From CAKVLS01 sp045638465 (GTDB lineage Bacteria; Bacillota; Clostridia; Christensenellales; UBA1242), in contig JAZUBK010000057.1 of assembly GCA_045638465.1 (NCBI GenBank), forward strand, positions 1 to 47,263: a stretch of 47,263 nucleotides of DNA. The letters are read 5' to 3'. Position numbers and translations under genes: made by a program. Below the pieces are notes generated by a model, which saw only the letters and a program-made list of their open reading frames with translations, had not been told where the DNA came from and did no database searches. Positions 39,722 to 47,263 of this stretch are shown here, in pieces. Within the stretch, counting starts at the first letter, position 1. Each line of letters begins with the position of its first letter.

Positions 39722-41950
39722 ATGGAACAAACACAAGTTGTTACAAATAAAGCCACAATCAGAGCAAACAAAGCTAGGCAAAATATTCTAAGCGGCAATA
39801 TTCCTAAAATGCTATTTAGCATAATATTGCCTCTTTTTGCGTACGCAATGATTGATAAGCTTTATACATTTTTTGACACTTTTGTTATGTCTGTCAGCAG
39901 CGTAGGTACGGTCAATACTGTAGCCTACCTTAGCGAAATAAAAAACTTACTAAACACATTTAGCTGGGCTATTACTACCGCAATGGTTATTTTGGTCAGC
40001 CAAGCCATCGGTGCAAAAGATGACAAAAAAGCAAACAAATTCTTGACTACAACTTTTTATGCGATTTGCTTTTTGTGTGCTTTTATATTGTTTATATTTA
40101 TTGGCTTTGGTTTGCCGATACTAAAGATAATGAACACACCAGAAGAAGTAATTGCTAGTTCTTATGGCAGCTATGTTGTACACGTTTTGTCAGTTGCAGT
40201 AAACTGTTTCAACTCTGTATATATAGCCCTAGAAAGAGCCAAAGGTACAACAAAAAAACTAGTACTTGTAAACCTTGGTGTTATAGGAATTAAAATAGCA
40301 CTTAGCTCTCTACTTGCCTTTGGCGGAATCAAAGGCGTAACAAATACTCACTTTGCTTTTGCTACAGTTATAGCACAATGCTTTATGCTAGTATTTGCTT
40401 TTACTACTATTTTTAACAAAAACAGACCATATAGAGTAATGAAAGGTCATTTTGATAGTAGATTTTTAAAAACACTTATCAAAGTTGCTTTTCCACTATT
40501 CTTTGGTAGTTTTGTATTCTATTACACAAAAATATTTATCAACTCAAAGGTTTCTGAATTTTATGGACTAGAATGTGTTACAATGTGGGATTTGATGGCA
40601 CTTATGACTGCCGTTGCATCTACCTTTGTCACAGCGACACGAAACACCGTAAACACAGTAATTGCCCAAAACTTCGGTAAAGGTAACTTTGAACGTATCA
40701 AAAAAGTTTATATTTGGGCGGTATCAATAGCCGTTGCTGAGGTATTACTTACAATTCTTATCACAACCCTGCTACAAGGTCCTATCATCAAGTTTATGAC
40801 TAGAGGATATCCAGAGTATGCAAGTTTATTACTTCTATTCTTCTCTGTTCAAAAATGGGATTATGTATCAAACGCAATCAATGATGTATCTATAGGAACA
40901 GTTAGCGCTCTTGGCAGAACCAACGCAAATATGGTTAACCAAATACTAAGAACACTTATTATTAGAGTTCCTACCCTATACCTTGTATATTATGTACTAC
41001 ATATGGACGTTATTGCAGTACCACTACTACCTACTCTAACAAATATTCCACCAATGATAATTGCTATCATTTGGGCGGTAGTCATGATCAAAAAAGCACC
41101 AAAACTAAAACCACCTGCAACATCTACTAAAGAAGATAGCGAAAGCAGTGAAAGGAGCGAATTTATCAAAAATTATCTTGCGAACAAACGCAAAGCCTTG
41201 GTATTTGACTGCGATGGCACAATACTAAATCACAAAGGCATTTTGTCAGACAAAACTTATAAAGCAATAAAACTTGCCAGTGAAAAGAATATTATTATGA
41301 TAGCCACAGGCCGAAACCTAGACGAAGTTTTACAAATCTTCAACGGCAGAGAGGTTATCTGTGATTATGCTATATGTTGCGAGGGTTCAATAATATACGA
41401 CCTAAAAAACAATGTTGTAATAAACTATAACGAAATCCCACGTGAATGGGTTAAAAATATTATGACAACCCTTAATAAGAAAAAACCAAATGAGGCACTA
41501 TACTTCACTGCAGAAGGCCGAACAATAAAAACAACAACCGACCTTAGAAGTATGCCTAAAAAACCTCTTATTAAATTTGAAGTGTTCTTTGAAAATCAAG
41601 AACTTGTAACACCTGCTATTGAACAAATAAAACAACAGTATGCTTCCCTTCAAGTGTTTAGTATGAGAGACTCTTTCTCACCTAACTGCTGGATTAATGT
41701 AACATACCTTCGTATGACCAAAGGTGAGAGATTATCAAAACTTTTGACACTTATTGGCCTTGATACAAAAGATGCCATCGTATTTGGTGATTCTGTAAAC
41801 GATATATCTATGTTTGAAGTTTGCGATACAAAAGTTGCTATGGGCAACGCTGTAGACGAACTAAAAGCAATAGCTACCGACGTTACAAAATCATACAAAG
41901 ATGACGGCGTAGCATACTGGCTAAACAAAAATATCAATAACAAAATATAA
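39722..41950 (+). CDS. MATE efflux transporter fused to a HAD-IIB (Cof-type) phosphatase
   Basis: 742 residues in a single frame. Residues 20-455 are a MATE transporter of about 12 membrane helices (NIPKMLFSIILPLFAYAMIDKLYTFFDT, GAKDDKKANKF and GKGNFERIKKVYIW are family-type segments), which exchanges drugs or metabolites with Na+ or H+. A short Ser/Glu/Lys linker leads to a full HAD domain: VFDCDGT with Asp496 and Asp498, ATGRNLDEV, Lys667 in MTKGERL and GDSVNDISMF at 689-698. The HAD-IIB type usually hydrolyses sugar phosphates, FMN or similar. No Met lies in the linker, so the HAD domain is not separately started. The coupling suggests that a phosphorylated substrate is cleaved next to the pump. 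Confidence 0.88.
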   Translation: MEQTQVVTNKATIRANKARQNILSGNIPKMLFSIILPLFAYAMIDKLYTFFDTFVMSVSSVGTVNTVAYLSEIKNLLNTFSWAITTAMVILVSQAIGAKDDKKANKFLTTTFYAICFLCAFILFIFIGFGLPILKIMNTPEEVIASSYGSYVVHVLSVAVNCFNSVYIALERAKGTTKKLVLVNLGVIGIKIALSSLLAFGGIKGVTNTHFAFATVIAQCFMLVFAFTTIFNKNRPYRVMKGHFDSRFLKTLIKVAFPLFFGSFVFYYTKIFINSKVSEFYGLECVTMWDLMALMTAVASTFVTATRNTVNTVIAQNFGKGNFERIKKVYIWAVSIAVAEVLLTILITTLLQGPIIKFMTRGYPEYASLLLLFFSVQKWDYVSNAINDVSIGTVSALGRTNANMVNQILRTLIIRVPTLYLVYYVLHMDVIAVPLLPTLTNIPPMIIAIIWAVVMIKKAPKLKPPATSTKEDSESSERSEFIKNYLANKRKALVFDCDGTILNHKGILSDKTYKAIKLASEKNIIMIATGRNLDEVLQIFNGREVICDYAICCEGSIIYDLKNNVVINYNEIPREWVKNIMTTLNKKKPNEALYFTAEGRTIKTTTDLRSMPKKPLIKFEVFFENQELVTPAIEQIKQQYASLQVFSMRDSFSPNCWINVTYLRMTKGERLSKLLTLIGLDTKDAIVFGDSVNDISMFEVCDTKVAMGNAVDELKAIATDVTKSYKDDGVAYWLNKNINNKI

Positions 41951-41951
41951 A

Positions 41952-41984
41952 ATAAAGCAGGGCTTACTTCCCTGCTTTTTTATC
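41952..41984 (+). terminator. Terminator of the MATE-HAD gene
   Basis: AAAGCAGGG and CCCTGCTTT pair around CTTACTT, followed by T's. The 170 bases after it are AT-rich with nothing recognised. Confidence 0.9.
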
Positions 41985-42156
41985 ATACTTAGTATCATTT
42001 ACTTTTTATTATTTGATTATAAATTTTTGGTAATTCAATATGATAATTTATTAAAATTTGTTTTCTCAAATCTATTTTATACAACACTTGTTTATATACA
42101 AAAACTATTTTTGATTTATTTGCGTAGTTTATTATCAAAAAGAATCTAAATTAGAC

Positions 42157-42194
42157 ATAAAAAAAGACCACTCAAAATTGAGTGGCCTTTTTTA
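42157..42194 (-). terminator. Terminator of the hpf gene
   Basis: On the minus strand GCCACTCAA and TTGAGTGGT pair around TT, followed by U's, just after the hpf stop. Confidence 0.9.
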
Positions 42195-42197
42195 TTA

Positions 42198-42728
42198 TTA
42201 ATAAACAACCTCAATTACACCGTAGTTGCCATCGTTTCTTTTGTAGATAACGTTAACGTTATTTGTCTCACGATTCAAAAATACATAGAAATTGTTGTCT
42301 AGGTTTTCTAGGGCAATTTGTGCATCTTCTACAGAGATAGGTTCAAGTTCAAATGTTTTAGTTTTAACAAGTTTGCGTGTCTCTTCTTCTGGCTTTTCAT
42401 CAAAGTAGATAAAGTCAGCGTTAAAGTCAGCACCTTTTCTAAATTTTGTTTTGAACTTGTCAGCAGTTTTTACTATTTGTCTTTCAACTTTAGCCAAAGC
42501 TACGTCAATGTTTACATACATATTTTCGCCTTGAACTTCAGAACGATAGAACATACCTTTTGATCTAACATTTAATTCTAGTTTTGCTAGTTTGCCTTCT
42601 TGTTTGCAAACAATAGTTGCAGCAGCATCATCTTCTAAATATTTGTCTAGTTTGCCTACCTTCTTTTCGATTAGTGCCTCAAGTTTGTTGCTCACAGTAT
42701 AATTTTTTGCAGAAATCTCAATTTTCAT
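42198..42728 (-). CDS. hpf: Ribosome hibernation promoting factor, long form
   Basis: 176 residues from the ATG at 42728, eight bases after GGGAGGT; a longer frame overlapping clpC is not translated, since the promoter lies inside it. The N-terminal S30AE domain (1-95) has MKIEISAKNYTVSNKLEALIEKKVGKLDKY. The C-terminal dimerisation domain (about 120-176) has KTFELEPISVEDAQIALENLDNNFYVFLNRETNNVNVIYKRNDGNYGVIE. Long HPF alone dimerises 70S ribosomes into 100S particles in stationary phase. It follows clpC by 73 bases but has its own promoter. Confidence 0.95.
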   Translation of the reverse strand: MKIEISAKNYTVSNKLEALIEKKVGKLDKYLEDDAAATIVCKQEGKLAKLELNVRSKGMFYRSEVQGENMYVNIDVALAKVERQIVKTADKFKTKFRKGADFNADFIYFDEKPEEETRKLVKTKTFELEPISVEDAQIALENLDNNFYVFLNRETNNVNVIYKRNDGNYGVIEVVY

Positions 42729-42762
42729 AGTAAAATACCTCCCTTTTGATTTTCCTACTTTT

Positions 42763-42790
42763 ATTATATCATTTCTCTTATTTGTTGCAA
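42763..42790 (-). promoter_or_regulatory. Promoter of hpf
   Basis: On the minus strand TTGCAA (42790-42785), a 16-base spacer and TATAAT (42768-42763), with TGA before the -10. It lies in the gap between clpC and hpf, about 25 bases before the ribosome binding site. Confidence 0.65.
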
Positions 42791-42801
42791 AATGTTTTTG
42801 G

Positions 42802-45255
42802 CTAATTTGCGTTTTTGAAATACAATTTATTTCCATCGCTATCAACGATAACAGAGGCTTGGTTTAATTCTCCAGAAAGTAGCCCATCTGCTAATTGATC
42901 CTCAATTTCTTGTTGGATAAGACGTTTTAGCGGTCTTGCACCATACTCTGGATTTGTACCTTTTTCTACAACATATCTTAGGGCGCTTTCGGTAAATTTG
43001 ATATCAATACTATGTTCTTTAAGTCTCTTGTTCAAAGATGACAACATAAGTTTTGCAATCTTAGTTAATTCTTCTACCCCTAGGCTATGGAATACAGTAA
43101 TAACATCAATACGGTTTAGAAGTTCAGGTTTGAACTTGCGGCGAACAGATGCCATTATTATATCTTTCATTTGGTCATAATCTGGATTATCTCTTGAGAT
43201 GCCCATATTAGAGAAACCTAAACTTGCACTTCTTGAGTGAAGCTCTGATATACCGCAGTTGCTTGTCATAATTATAATTGTGTTTTTGAAATTAACAACT
43301 CTACCTTGGCTATCAGTTAGTCTGCCATCATCTAACATTTGTAGCATAATGTTAAATACATCTGGATGGGCCTTTTCTATTTCGTCAAACAAAACTACAG
43401 AATATGGTTTGCGTCTTACTTGTTCTGTTAGTTGGCCACCATCATCGTGACCTACATAGCCTGGAGGAGCACCGATTAATTTTGCTACAGAGTGACTTTC
43501 CATATACTCACTCATGTCAATTCTTATAATATTGTTTTCGTTATCAAACATTGCCTCAGCCAAAGCTTTGCAAAGTTCGGTCTTACCAACACCAGTCTGA
43601 CCAAGGAACAAAAACGAACCTATTGGGCGTCTTCCGTCTTGAAGCCCCACTCTAGAGCGCCTGATTGCCTTGCAAACGGCCGTAACTGCCTCTTCTTGAC
43701 CAATTACCCTCTTATGGATTAAGTCTTCTAGGCGAATTAATTTTTCCTTTTCGCTCTCTGTGATTTTGCTTACAGGTATGCCTGTCCATTTCGCGATAAC
43801 TTCTGCGATATCGTTTTCACTGATGGTTGGCTCACTCTTTGGCTTAGACAAATTGTTTGCTTTGCGCTCTTCTTCTATTATTTTATACAAAGACAACATT
43901 TCGTCTTTTAGCCTGTCTGCTCTACTGTTGTTTCCTTGGATATATGCCTCTTGAAGATTGTTGTGAAGCTCAGTATATTTAAGCATCTTCTCTTCGGTAC
44001 TTTTTGGCATAATACTATTTGTTACTCTTGCTCTACTAGATGCCTCGTCAATAAGGTCGATTGCTTTGTCTGGCAAACTTCTATCCATTATATATCTGTC
44101 TGATAGTTTAGCAGCGGCAACTATTGCTTCATCAGTTATTTTTACTTTGTGGAAAGCCTCATAACTATCTCTTATGCCTTTCAAAATCTCAATAGCATCA
44201 TCAACTGATGGTGGGTTAACCATTATAGGTTGGAACCTACGTTCTAGCGCTTTGTCTTTTTCGATAAACTTGCGGTACTCATCAGTAGTTGTAGCACCGA
44301 TAGTTTGAAGTTCGCCACGAGCTAGATATGGCTTTAGCATATCAGATGGGCTAACATCACCTTTTTCACTGCCACTTTGGGCAAGGGTGTGTATTTCGTC
44401 TATAAATACAATTATATTTTTGTTTTCGATAATTGTTTCGATAGCATCTTTTAATCTCTTTTCTAGTTCGCCTCTGTATTTTGTTCCCGCCATTAAAGAT
44501 GCTATATCAAGACTATATATTATCTTGTCTCTCAAAACTTGCGGAACTCTACCCTTTACTATCGCTTGGGCAAGACCTTCTACAACGGCAGTTTTACCAA
44601 CACCTGGCTCACCGATAAGTATTGGGTTGTTTTTTGTCTTACGACAAAGTATCTCAATAATTCTTTCAGTTTCTTGCTCACGGCCAATAATAGGATCCAT
44701 TTTGCCTTGTTTTGCTTTGTAAGTTAGGTCATATCCCATTTCTAGCAAATTATCAGGAAGTGTCTTTTCTGGTTTTGCATCTGGGATATCTTCAAAGGCT
44801 TTTTCGTTTTCGCCTAGTCTTGACATATCTTCCATCAAGCCATCTCTCATAGCATATATATCTACTCTAAAGTAAGTTTCTAGTATACGATTTGCATAAC
44901 AATCTTCGCTATATAGAGTAGCAAGAAAAATATGCTCAGCAGATACAAAATTGTGCTCAAGTCTTACTGACAAATTTTGTGCTATGGAAATAATATTTTT
45001 GCTAACAGGTGATAATTCCATTTGGTTTGAATACATACGATAGTTACTTGCGTTTTTCAAAAATAAGCTATACAACCTTTCTTTGTCAACCTTTGCGTCT
45101 TTTAATTTTTTACAAGCAAGAGAGCTAGGAATATTAAGCAAACCATACAAAATGTGTTCGCTGCCTATTTGGTTAGTACCAAGCTTTATAGCTATTTCAC
45201 TTGCATATTTTATTGTTTTGTCTGCACTATCTGTAAATTTTACGCTATTATTCAT
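42802..45255 (-). CDS. clpC: ClpC, AAA+ unfoldase of the ClpCP protease
   Basis: 817 residues. The N-terminal double Clp_N domain covers 1-145 (FTDSADKTIKYASEIAIKLGTNQIGSEHILYGLL, and ELSPVSKNIISIAQN). The first AAA+ module has GEPGVGKT, VFIDEIHTL and a TIGATTTDEYRKFIEKDKALERRF tail. A short middle domain with coiled coil lies around 400-460. The second module has GQTGVGKT, VLFDEIEKAHPDV and SNCG-like sensor 1. This is the ClpA/C layout, and ClpC is indicated by the adjacent ctsR. Working with ClpP (not in this window), it degrades misfolded or tagged proteins. It starts three bases after the ctsR stop; mcsA and mcsB, usual between the two genes, are absent. Confidence 0.95.
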   Translation of the reverse strand: MNNSVKFTDSADKTIKYASEIAIKLGTNQIGSEHILYGLLNIPSSLACKKLKDAKVDKERLYSLFLKNASNYRMYSNQMELSPVSKNIISIAQNLSVRLEHNFVSAEHIFLATLYSEDCYANRILETYFRVDIYAMRDGLMEDMSRLGENEKAFEDIPDAKPEKTLPDNLLEMGYDLTYKAKQGKMDPIIGREQETERIIEILCRKTKNNPILIGEPGVGKTAVVEGLAQAIVKGRVPQVLRDKIIYSLDIASLMAGTKYRGELEKRLKDAIETIIENKNIIVFIDEIHTLAQSGSEKGDVSPSDMLKPYLARGELQTIGATTTDEYRKFIEKDKALERRFQPIMVNPPSVDDAIEILKGIRDSYEAFHKVKITDEAIVAAAKLSDRYIMDRSLPDKAIDLIDEASSRARVTNSIMPKSTEEKMLKYTELHNNLQEAYIQGNNSRADRLKDEMLSLYKIIEEERKANNLSKPKSEPTISENDIAEVIAKWTGIPVSKITESEKEKLIRLEDLIHKRVIGQEEAVTAVCKAIRRSRVGLQDGRRPIGSFLFLGQTGVGKTELCKALAEAMFDNENNIIRIDMSEYMESHSVAKLIGAPPGYVGHDDGGQLTEQVRRKPYSVVLFDEIEKAHPDVFNIMLQMLDDGRLTDSQGRVVNFKNTIIIMTSNCGISELHSRSASLGFSNMGISRDNPDYDQMKDIIMASVRRKFKPELLNRIDVITVFHSLGVEELTKIAKLMLSSLNKRLKEHSIDIKFTESALRYVVEKGTNPEYGARPLKRLIQQEIEDQLADGLLSGELNQASVIVDSDGNKLYFKNAN

Positions 45256-45258
45256 ACT

Positions 45259-45717
45259 TTACTCTCCTCTTATAATATTAGCAAAAATGTTTTTCAATAT
45301 CTTAGCTCTTAGTTCATCTTCGCCCTTTATCGGAAGACTTATTGCTTTGGGCGAAATGCTATACGATATTATCTGGCCTTGCTCTTTTGTCAAAAAGCCT
45401 TTTGCTATCAAATCTTCTAGCATAAAGATACTATCTTTATAACTGATTGGGCTGGATAACCTGTTGTTTATAATCTCTGCCATATAGTTGCTATCAAAGT
45501 TTACAATTTTCAAAACCTTGATAAATCCCCCGCCACCACGTTGGCTTTCGACAATGTAGCCTCTATTAATATTAAATCTAGTAGCCAAAACATAGTTTAT
45601 TTGGCTAGGCGCACAACCAAAATATTGCGCTAGGTCATTACGTGATAAATCTAGGCGGTTGTCACCACCCATAGTTGATATTATAAACTCTTCTATTATA
45701 TCACTGATGTTTTGCAC
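45259..45717 (-). CDS. ctsR: CtsR, repressor of class III heat-shock genes
   Basis: 152 residues, beginning with GTG at 45717; AGGA lies eight bases upstream. The winged HTH has LDLSRNDLAQYFGCAPSQINYVLATRF, and the wing tip RGGGG at 60-64 (QRGGGGFIKV) is the DNA-contacting feature of CtsR; the wing Arg is what McsB phosphorylates in Bacillus. The C-terminal dimer domain has IANGFLTKEQ-like text (LIAKGFLTKEQ). It represses its own operon through the site at 45851-45867. With no mcsB in the operon, release must come from temperature sensing through the wing or from other factors. Confidence 0.94.
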   Translation of the reverse strand: MQNISDIIEEFIISTMGGDNRLDLSRNDLAQYFGCAPSQINYVLATRFNINRGYIVESQRGGGGFIKVLKIVNFDSNYMAEIINNRLSSPISYKDSIFMLEDLIAKGFLTKEQGQIISYSISPKAISLPIKGEDELRAKILKNIFANIIRGE

Positions 45718-45850
45718 TAGATTTTCCTTTTTTTAGTTTATTTGTCAAATATTCCGACTTTTTTATCATACACTTTCAAATCTTTACTCTACTTCTCAAA
45801 AAAAACAACATTTTATTAAAAAATGCAACTTTTTGACTTTTGATAAAAAG

Positions 45851-45867
45851 TTTGACTTTCTTTGACC
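45851..45867 (-). promoter_or_regulatory. CtsR operator
   Basis: On the minus strand GGTCAAAGAAAGTCAAA, a perfect match to the known CtsR heptad repeat (R-GTCAAA, NAN, R-GTCAAA). It sits directly downstream of the -10, covering the start point of transcription. A further GTCAAA half-site lies at 45832-45837. Confidence 0.9.
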
Positions 45868-45872
45868 TTTAT

Positions 45873-45902
45873 ATTATAAACCAAGTCTTCCCAAACTGTC
45901 AA
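45873..45902 (-). promoter_or_regulatory. Promoter of the ctsR-clpC operon
   Basis: On the minus strand a consensus TTGACA (45902-45897), an 18-base spacer and a perfect TATAAT (45878-45873). The CtsR operator begins five bases further on. Confidence 0.9.
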
Positions 45903-45967
45903 CTATCTACACAAAAATATTTTTAAGAAGATTTTTACTCTCAAAAAAAATGCACAATATAATTTTT

Positions 45968-46000
45968 TATAAAAAAACCACCCAAATTTATGGGTGGTTA
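45968..46000 (-). terminator. Terminator of the right-edge gene
   Basis: On the minus strand ACCACCCA and TGGGTGGT pair around a six-base loop, followed by U's, just after the stop of the gene ending at 46005. Confidence 0.88.
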
Positions 46001-46004
46001 TTTG

Positions 46005-47263
46005 TTATTTTAATTTGTACTTTACGACCTCTTTTTTGATATGCGCTATCATCTCTTCTTCTGTATAAGTTTTCTTTTCGTCAGCAATCTCTAAAGCTTG
46101 ATAAACTTGAGAATGCACATAATTCCAGTCTATTTCTTCAGTTTTTAGAGATTTATTTTTTAAATCTTCTGCAAGTCTTCTTATAATATGATAAATCATA
46201 ACACTATCATCAACATAAGGAATCATAGCATACAAGTAGTTCTCTTTTGAAAGGGTTACATCAAAAGCCATTAATTTTTCTCTAGTGAAATTATCTATCT
46301 CGTCTGCTGTTTCTTCTCTTGCTTTTACTCTTTCGCTAAGCAAATTGTCACACTCCGACTCTATTGCCAAATATATCAAATAAATACCAAATAGCAACAC
46401 AAGAATTATAATTCCAAACAAAAACCATCTAGCAAGAAGCCAAGCTCGTGGCTCTGGCATGATCATACAAACAGCAAATGCAATAATAGCCATAATAGAT
46501 ATAATCGCTGACCAACCCAAGCTGTCTGCAAAAAAACATCTTGCTATGTTAAATTTCGCTTTTACAACTTTTTGAGGTTTTGGTTCTACTTCTACCACAT
46601 CAGCTGGTTTTTCTTTTGGTGGATTTATTTTCTCTAATATTTTTTCTACAGTAATAGGAGCATCTTTTAAGATTTTTTCTCTATTTGGCCCTAGCCTATT
46701 ACTTCTAATATAATACTCATATAATCTGCAAACAATTCTTTCATAAAAGTCTTTTTCAGCATTGATAACTGCTTGTTTTTCTTTTTCGTTTTTTGCAAAT
46801 TTCTTTGCCTTATCCAAAAGTCCTAAAGGATAAGAAATATTTATATGAATATCTTTGCCATCAACCTCATCAAGATACATAGTATAGTCAGTTATGTCGT
46901 TGACATAAGAACCTTCTAAGTCTCTTGTCATAAGTTCGCCTATAGCAAGAGCTGCTGCCATATGAGCGTCTGCAGAACCTGGATATTTTTTTATTATTTC
47001 CTCTGCTCTTTTGTAAGTGTCTACTTCATTGGTATAATCTAAAGACACAAAAAGAGCTTTTATTTCGTCATCTCTTTCTTCTTTTTTACTATCGCCTTTT
47101 CCACCTAGATAAATATTAACAGATTTATCTACATTGATAGTGTTATAATTATTAATTACTTTTTCTGTAATAAATGCTGTACCACAAGATTTGCAAACAC
47201 CTGCCTCTTGTGATGGGTCTACTTCAATAGAAGCTCCACATTGGGTACATTTTGCTGGAACTA
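46005..47263 (-). CDS. Zinc-ribbon and membrane protein of unknown function (partial, runs off right edge)
   Basis: The open frame continues to the right edge, so the in-frame GTG at 47048 is internal and the true start is outside the window. At least 419 residues are visible. The start of the visible part is a zinc ribbon, CTQCGASIEVDPSQEAGVCKSCG (two CxxC pairs, shown as its key residues). A short strand-rich linker and a TPR-like helical part (TYKRAEEIIKKYPGSADAHMAAALAIGEL) follow. Two membrane helices lie at about 250-270 and 277-297, and a helical C-terminal domain with EEMIAHIKKEVVKYKLK closes the chain. The type is that of a zinc-ribbon protein with a cytoplasmic N-terminus and membrane hairpin, common in Firmicutes without known function. 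Confidence 0.75.
   Translation of the reverse strand, partial: VPAKCTQCGASIEVDPSQEAGVCKSCGTAFITEKVINNYNTINVDKSVNIYLGGKGDSKKEERDDEIKALFVSLDYTNEVDTYKRAEEIIKKYPGSADAHMAAALAIGELMTRDLEGSYVNDITDYTMYLDEVDGKDIHINISYPLGLLDKAKKFAKNEKEKQAVINAEKDFYERIVCRLYEYYIRSNRLGPNREKILKDAPITVEKILEKINPPKEKPADVVEVEPKPQKVVKAKFNIARCFFADSLGWSAIISIMAIIAFAVCMIMPEPRAWLLARWFLFGIIILVLLFGIYLIYLAIESECDNLLSERVKAREETADEIDNFTREKLMAFDVTLSKENYLYAMIPYVDDSVMIYHIIRRLAEDLKNKSLKTEEIDWNYVHSQVYQALEIADEKKTYTEEEMIAHIKKEVVKYKLK

Noticed and set aside
42729..42845. N-terminal extension of HPF overlapping the end of clpC
   Set aside because: The hpf promoter lies within this stretch, and the S30AE domain begins exactly at the ATG at 42728.
1..47263. 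tRNA, rRNA, CRISPR arrays, insertion sequences and riboswitches
   Set aside because: Intergenic regions were read for cloverleaf ends, repeat-spacer arrays, transposase genes and conserved riboswitch cores; none was found. A weak structured RNA in 7210-7624 cannot be excluded by eye.

Overview
The window is AT-rich bacterial DNA with dense gene packing, AGGAG-type ribosome binding sites, sigma-A-like promoters and many U-tailed hairpin terminators. CtsR, ClpC, a long-form HPF, a PdaB-like deacetylase, Obg-YhbY and TsaB/TsaE point to a low-GC Firmicute, most likely an uncultured Clostridia-type anaerobe. This lineage call is inference from gene families and was not tested by phylogeny.

Layout. 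(1) 1-7209, minus strand: a phage head and packaging module (sigma/ArpU-like late regulator, large terminase, small linker gene, P22-type portal, scaffold, major capsid, and the start of another gene). One plus-strand gene for a signal-peptide/SH3/membrane-anchor protein sits inside it. (2) 7625-18758: a larger surface protein of similar architecture, a double-OB SSB with a PdaB-like deacetylase, a type IIA topoisomerase pair whose A subunit carries a long acidic N-terminal extension, MurG, and another secreted propeller-like protein. (3) 18798-23319: a GH95-like glycosidase, then an M16 peptidase followed by a HicB-like small protein. (4) 23500-29724: a short HTH regulator, then a tightly packed minus-strand operon of PAP2-TsaE fusion, TsaB, RimI-like GNAT, alpha/beta hydrolase, membrane-anchored MurF and Ddl, combining cell-wall precursor synthesis with t6A tRNA modification. 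(5) 29817-33509: ribosome-associated genes (RsfS with a lysine-rich tail, YhbY, ObgE) and endonuclease III, with a membrane protein on the other strand. (6) 33582-39548: a DUF3343/class V aminotransferase divergent pair, a cytoplasmic subtilisin-like protease, two small orphans, a degenerate ABC ATPase, a serine-palmitoyltransferase-like enzyme and a PLC-like small protein. (7) 39722-47263: a MATE transporter fused to a HAD phosphatase, then HPF, ClpC and CtsR with a readable CtsR operator, and an incomplete zinc-ribbon membrane protein at the right edge.

How the parts work together. The 23.8-29.7 kb operon couples D-Ala-D-Ala synthesis, its addition to the muropeptide and a candidate lipid pyrophosphate phosphatase with t6A biogenesis. 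The 42.2-45.9 kb block is a stress module: CtsR represses itself and ClpC, and HPF, driven from its own promoter, hibernates ribosomes. The most unusual points are two in-frame domain fusions (PAP2-TsaE and MATE-HAD), the acidic repeat-bearing extension on the topoisomerase A subunit, the histone-like tail on RsfS, the ABC ATPase that has lost nearly all catalytic motifs, and three genes whose -10 element lies so close to the ATG that their mRNAs are probably leaderless. No tRNA, rRNA, CRISPR array or insertion sequence was recognised.
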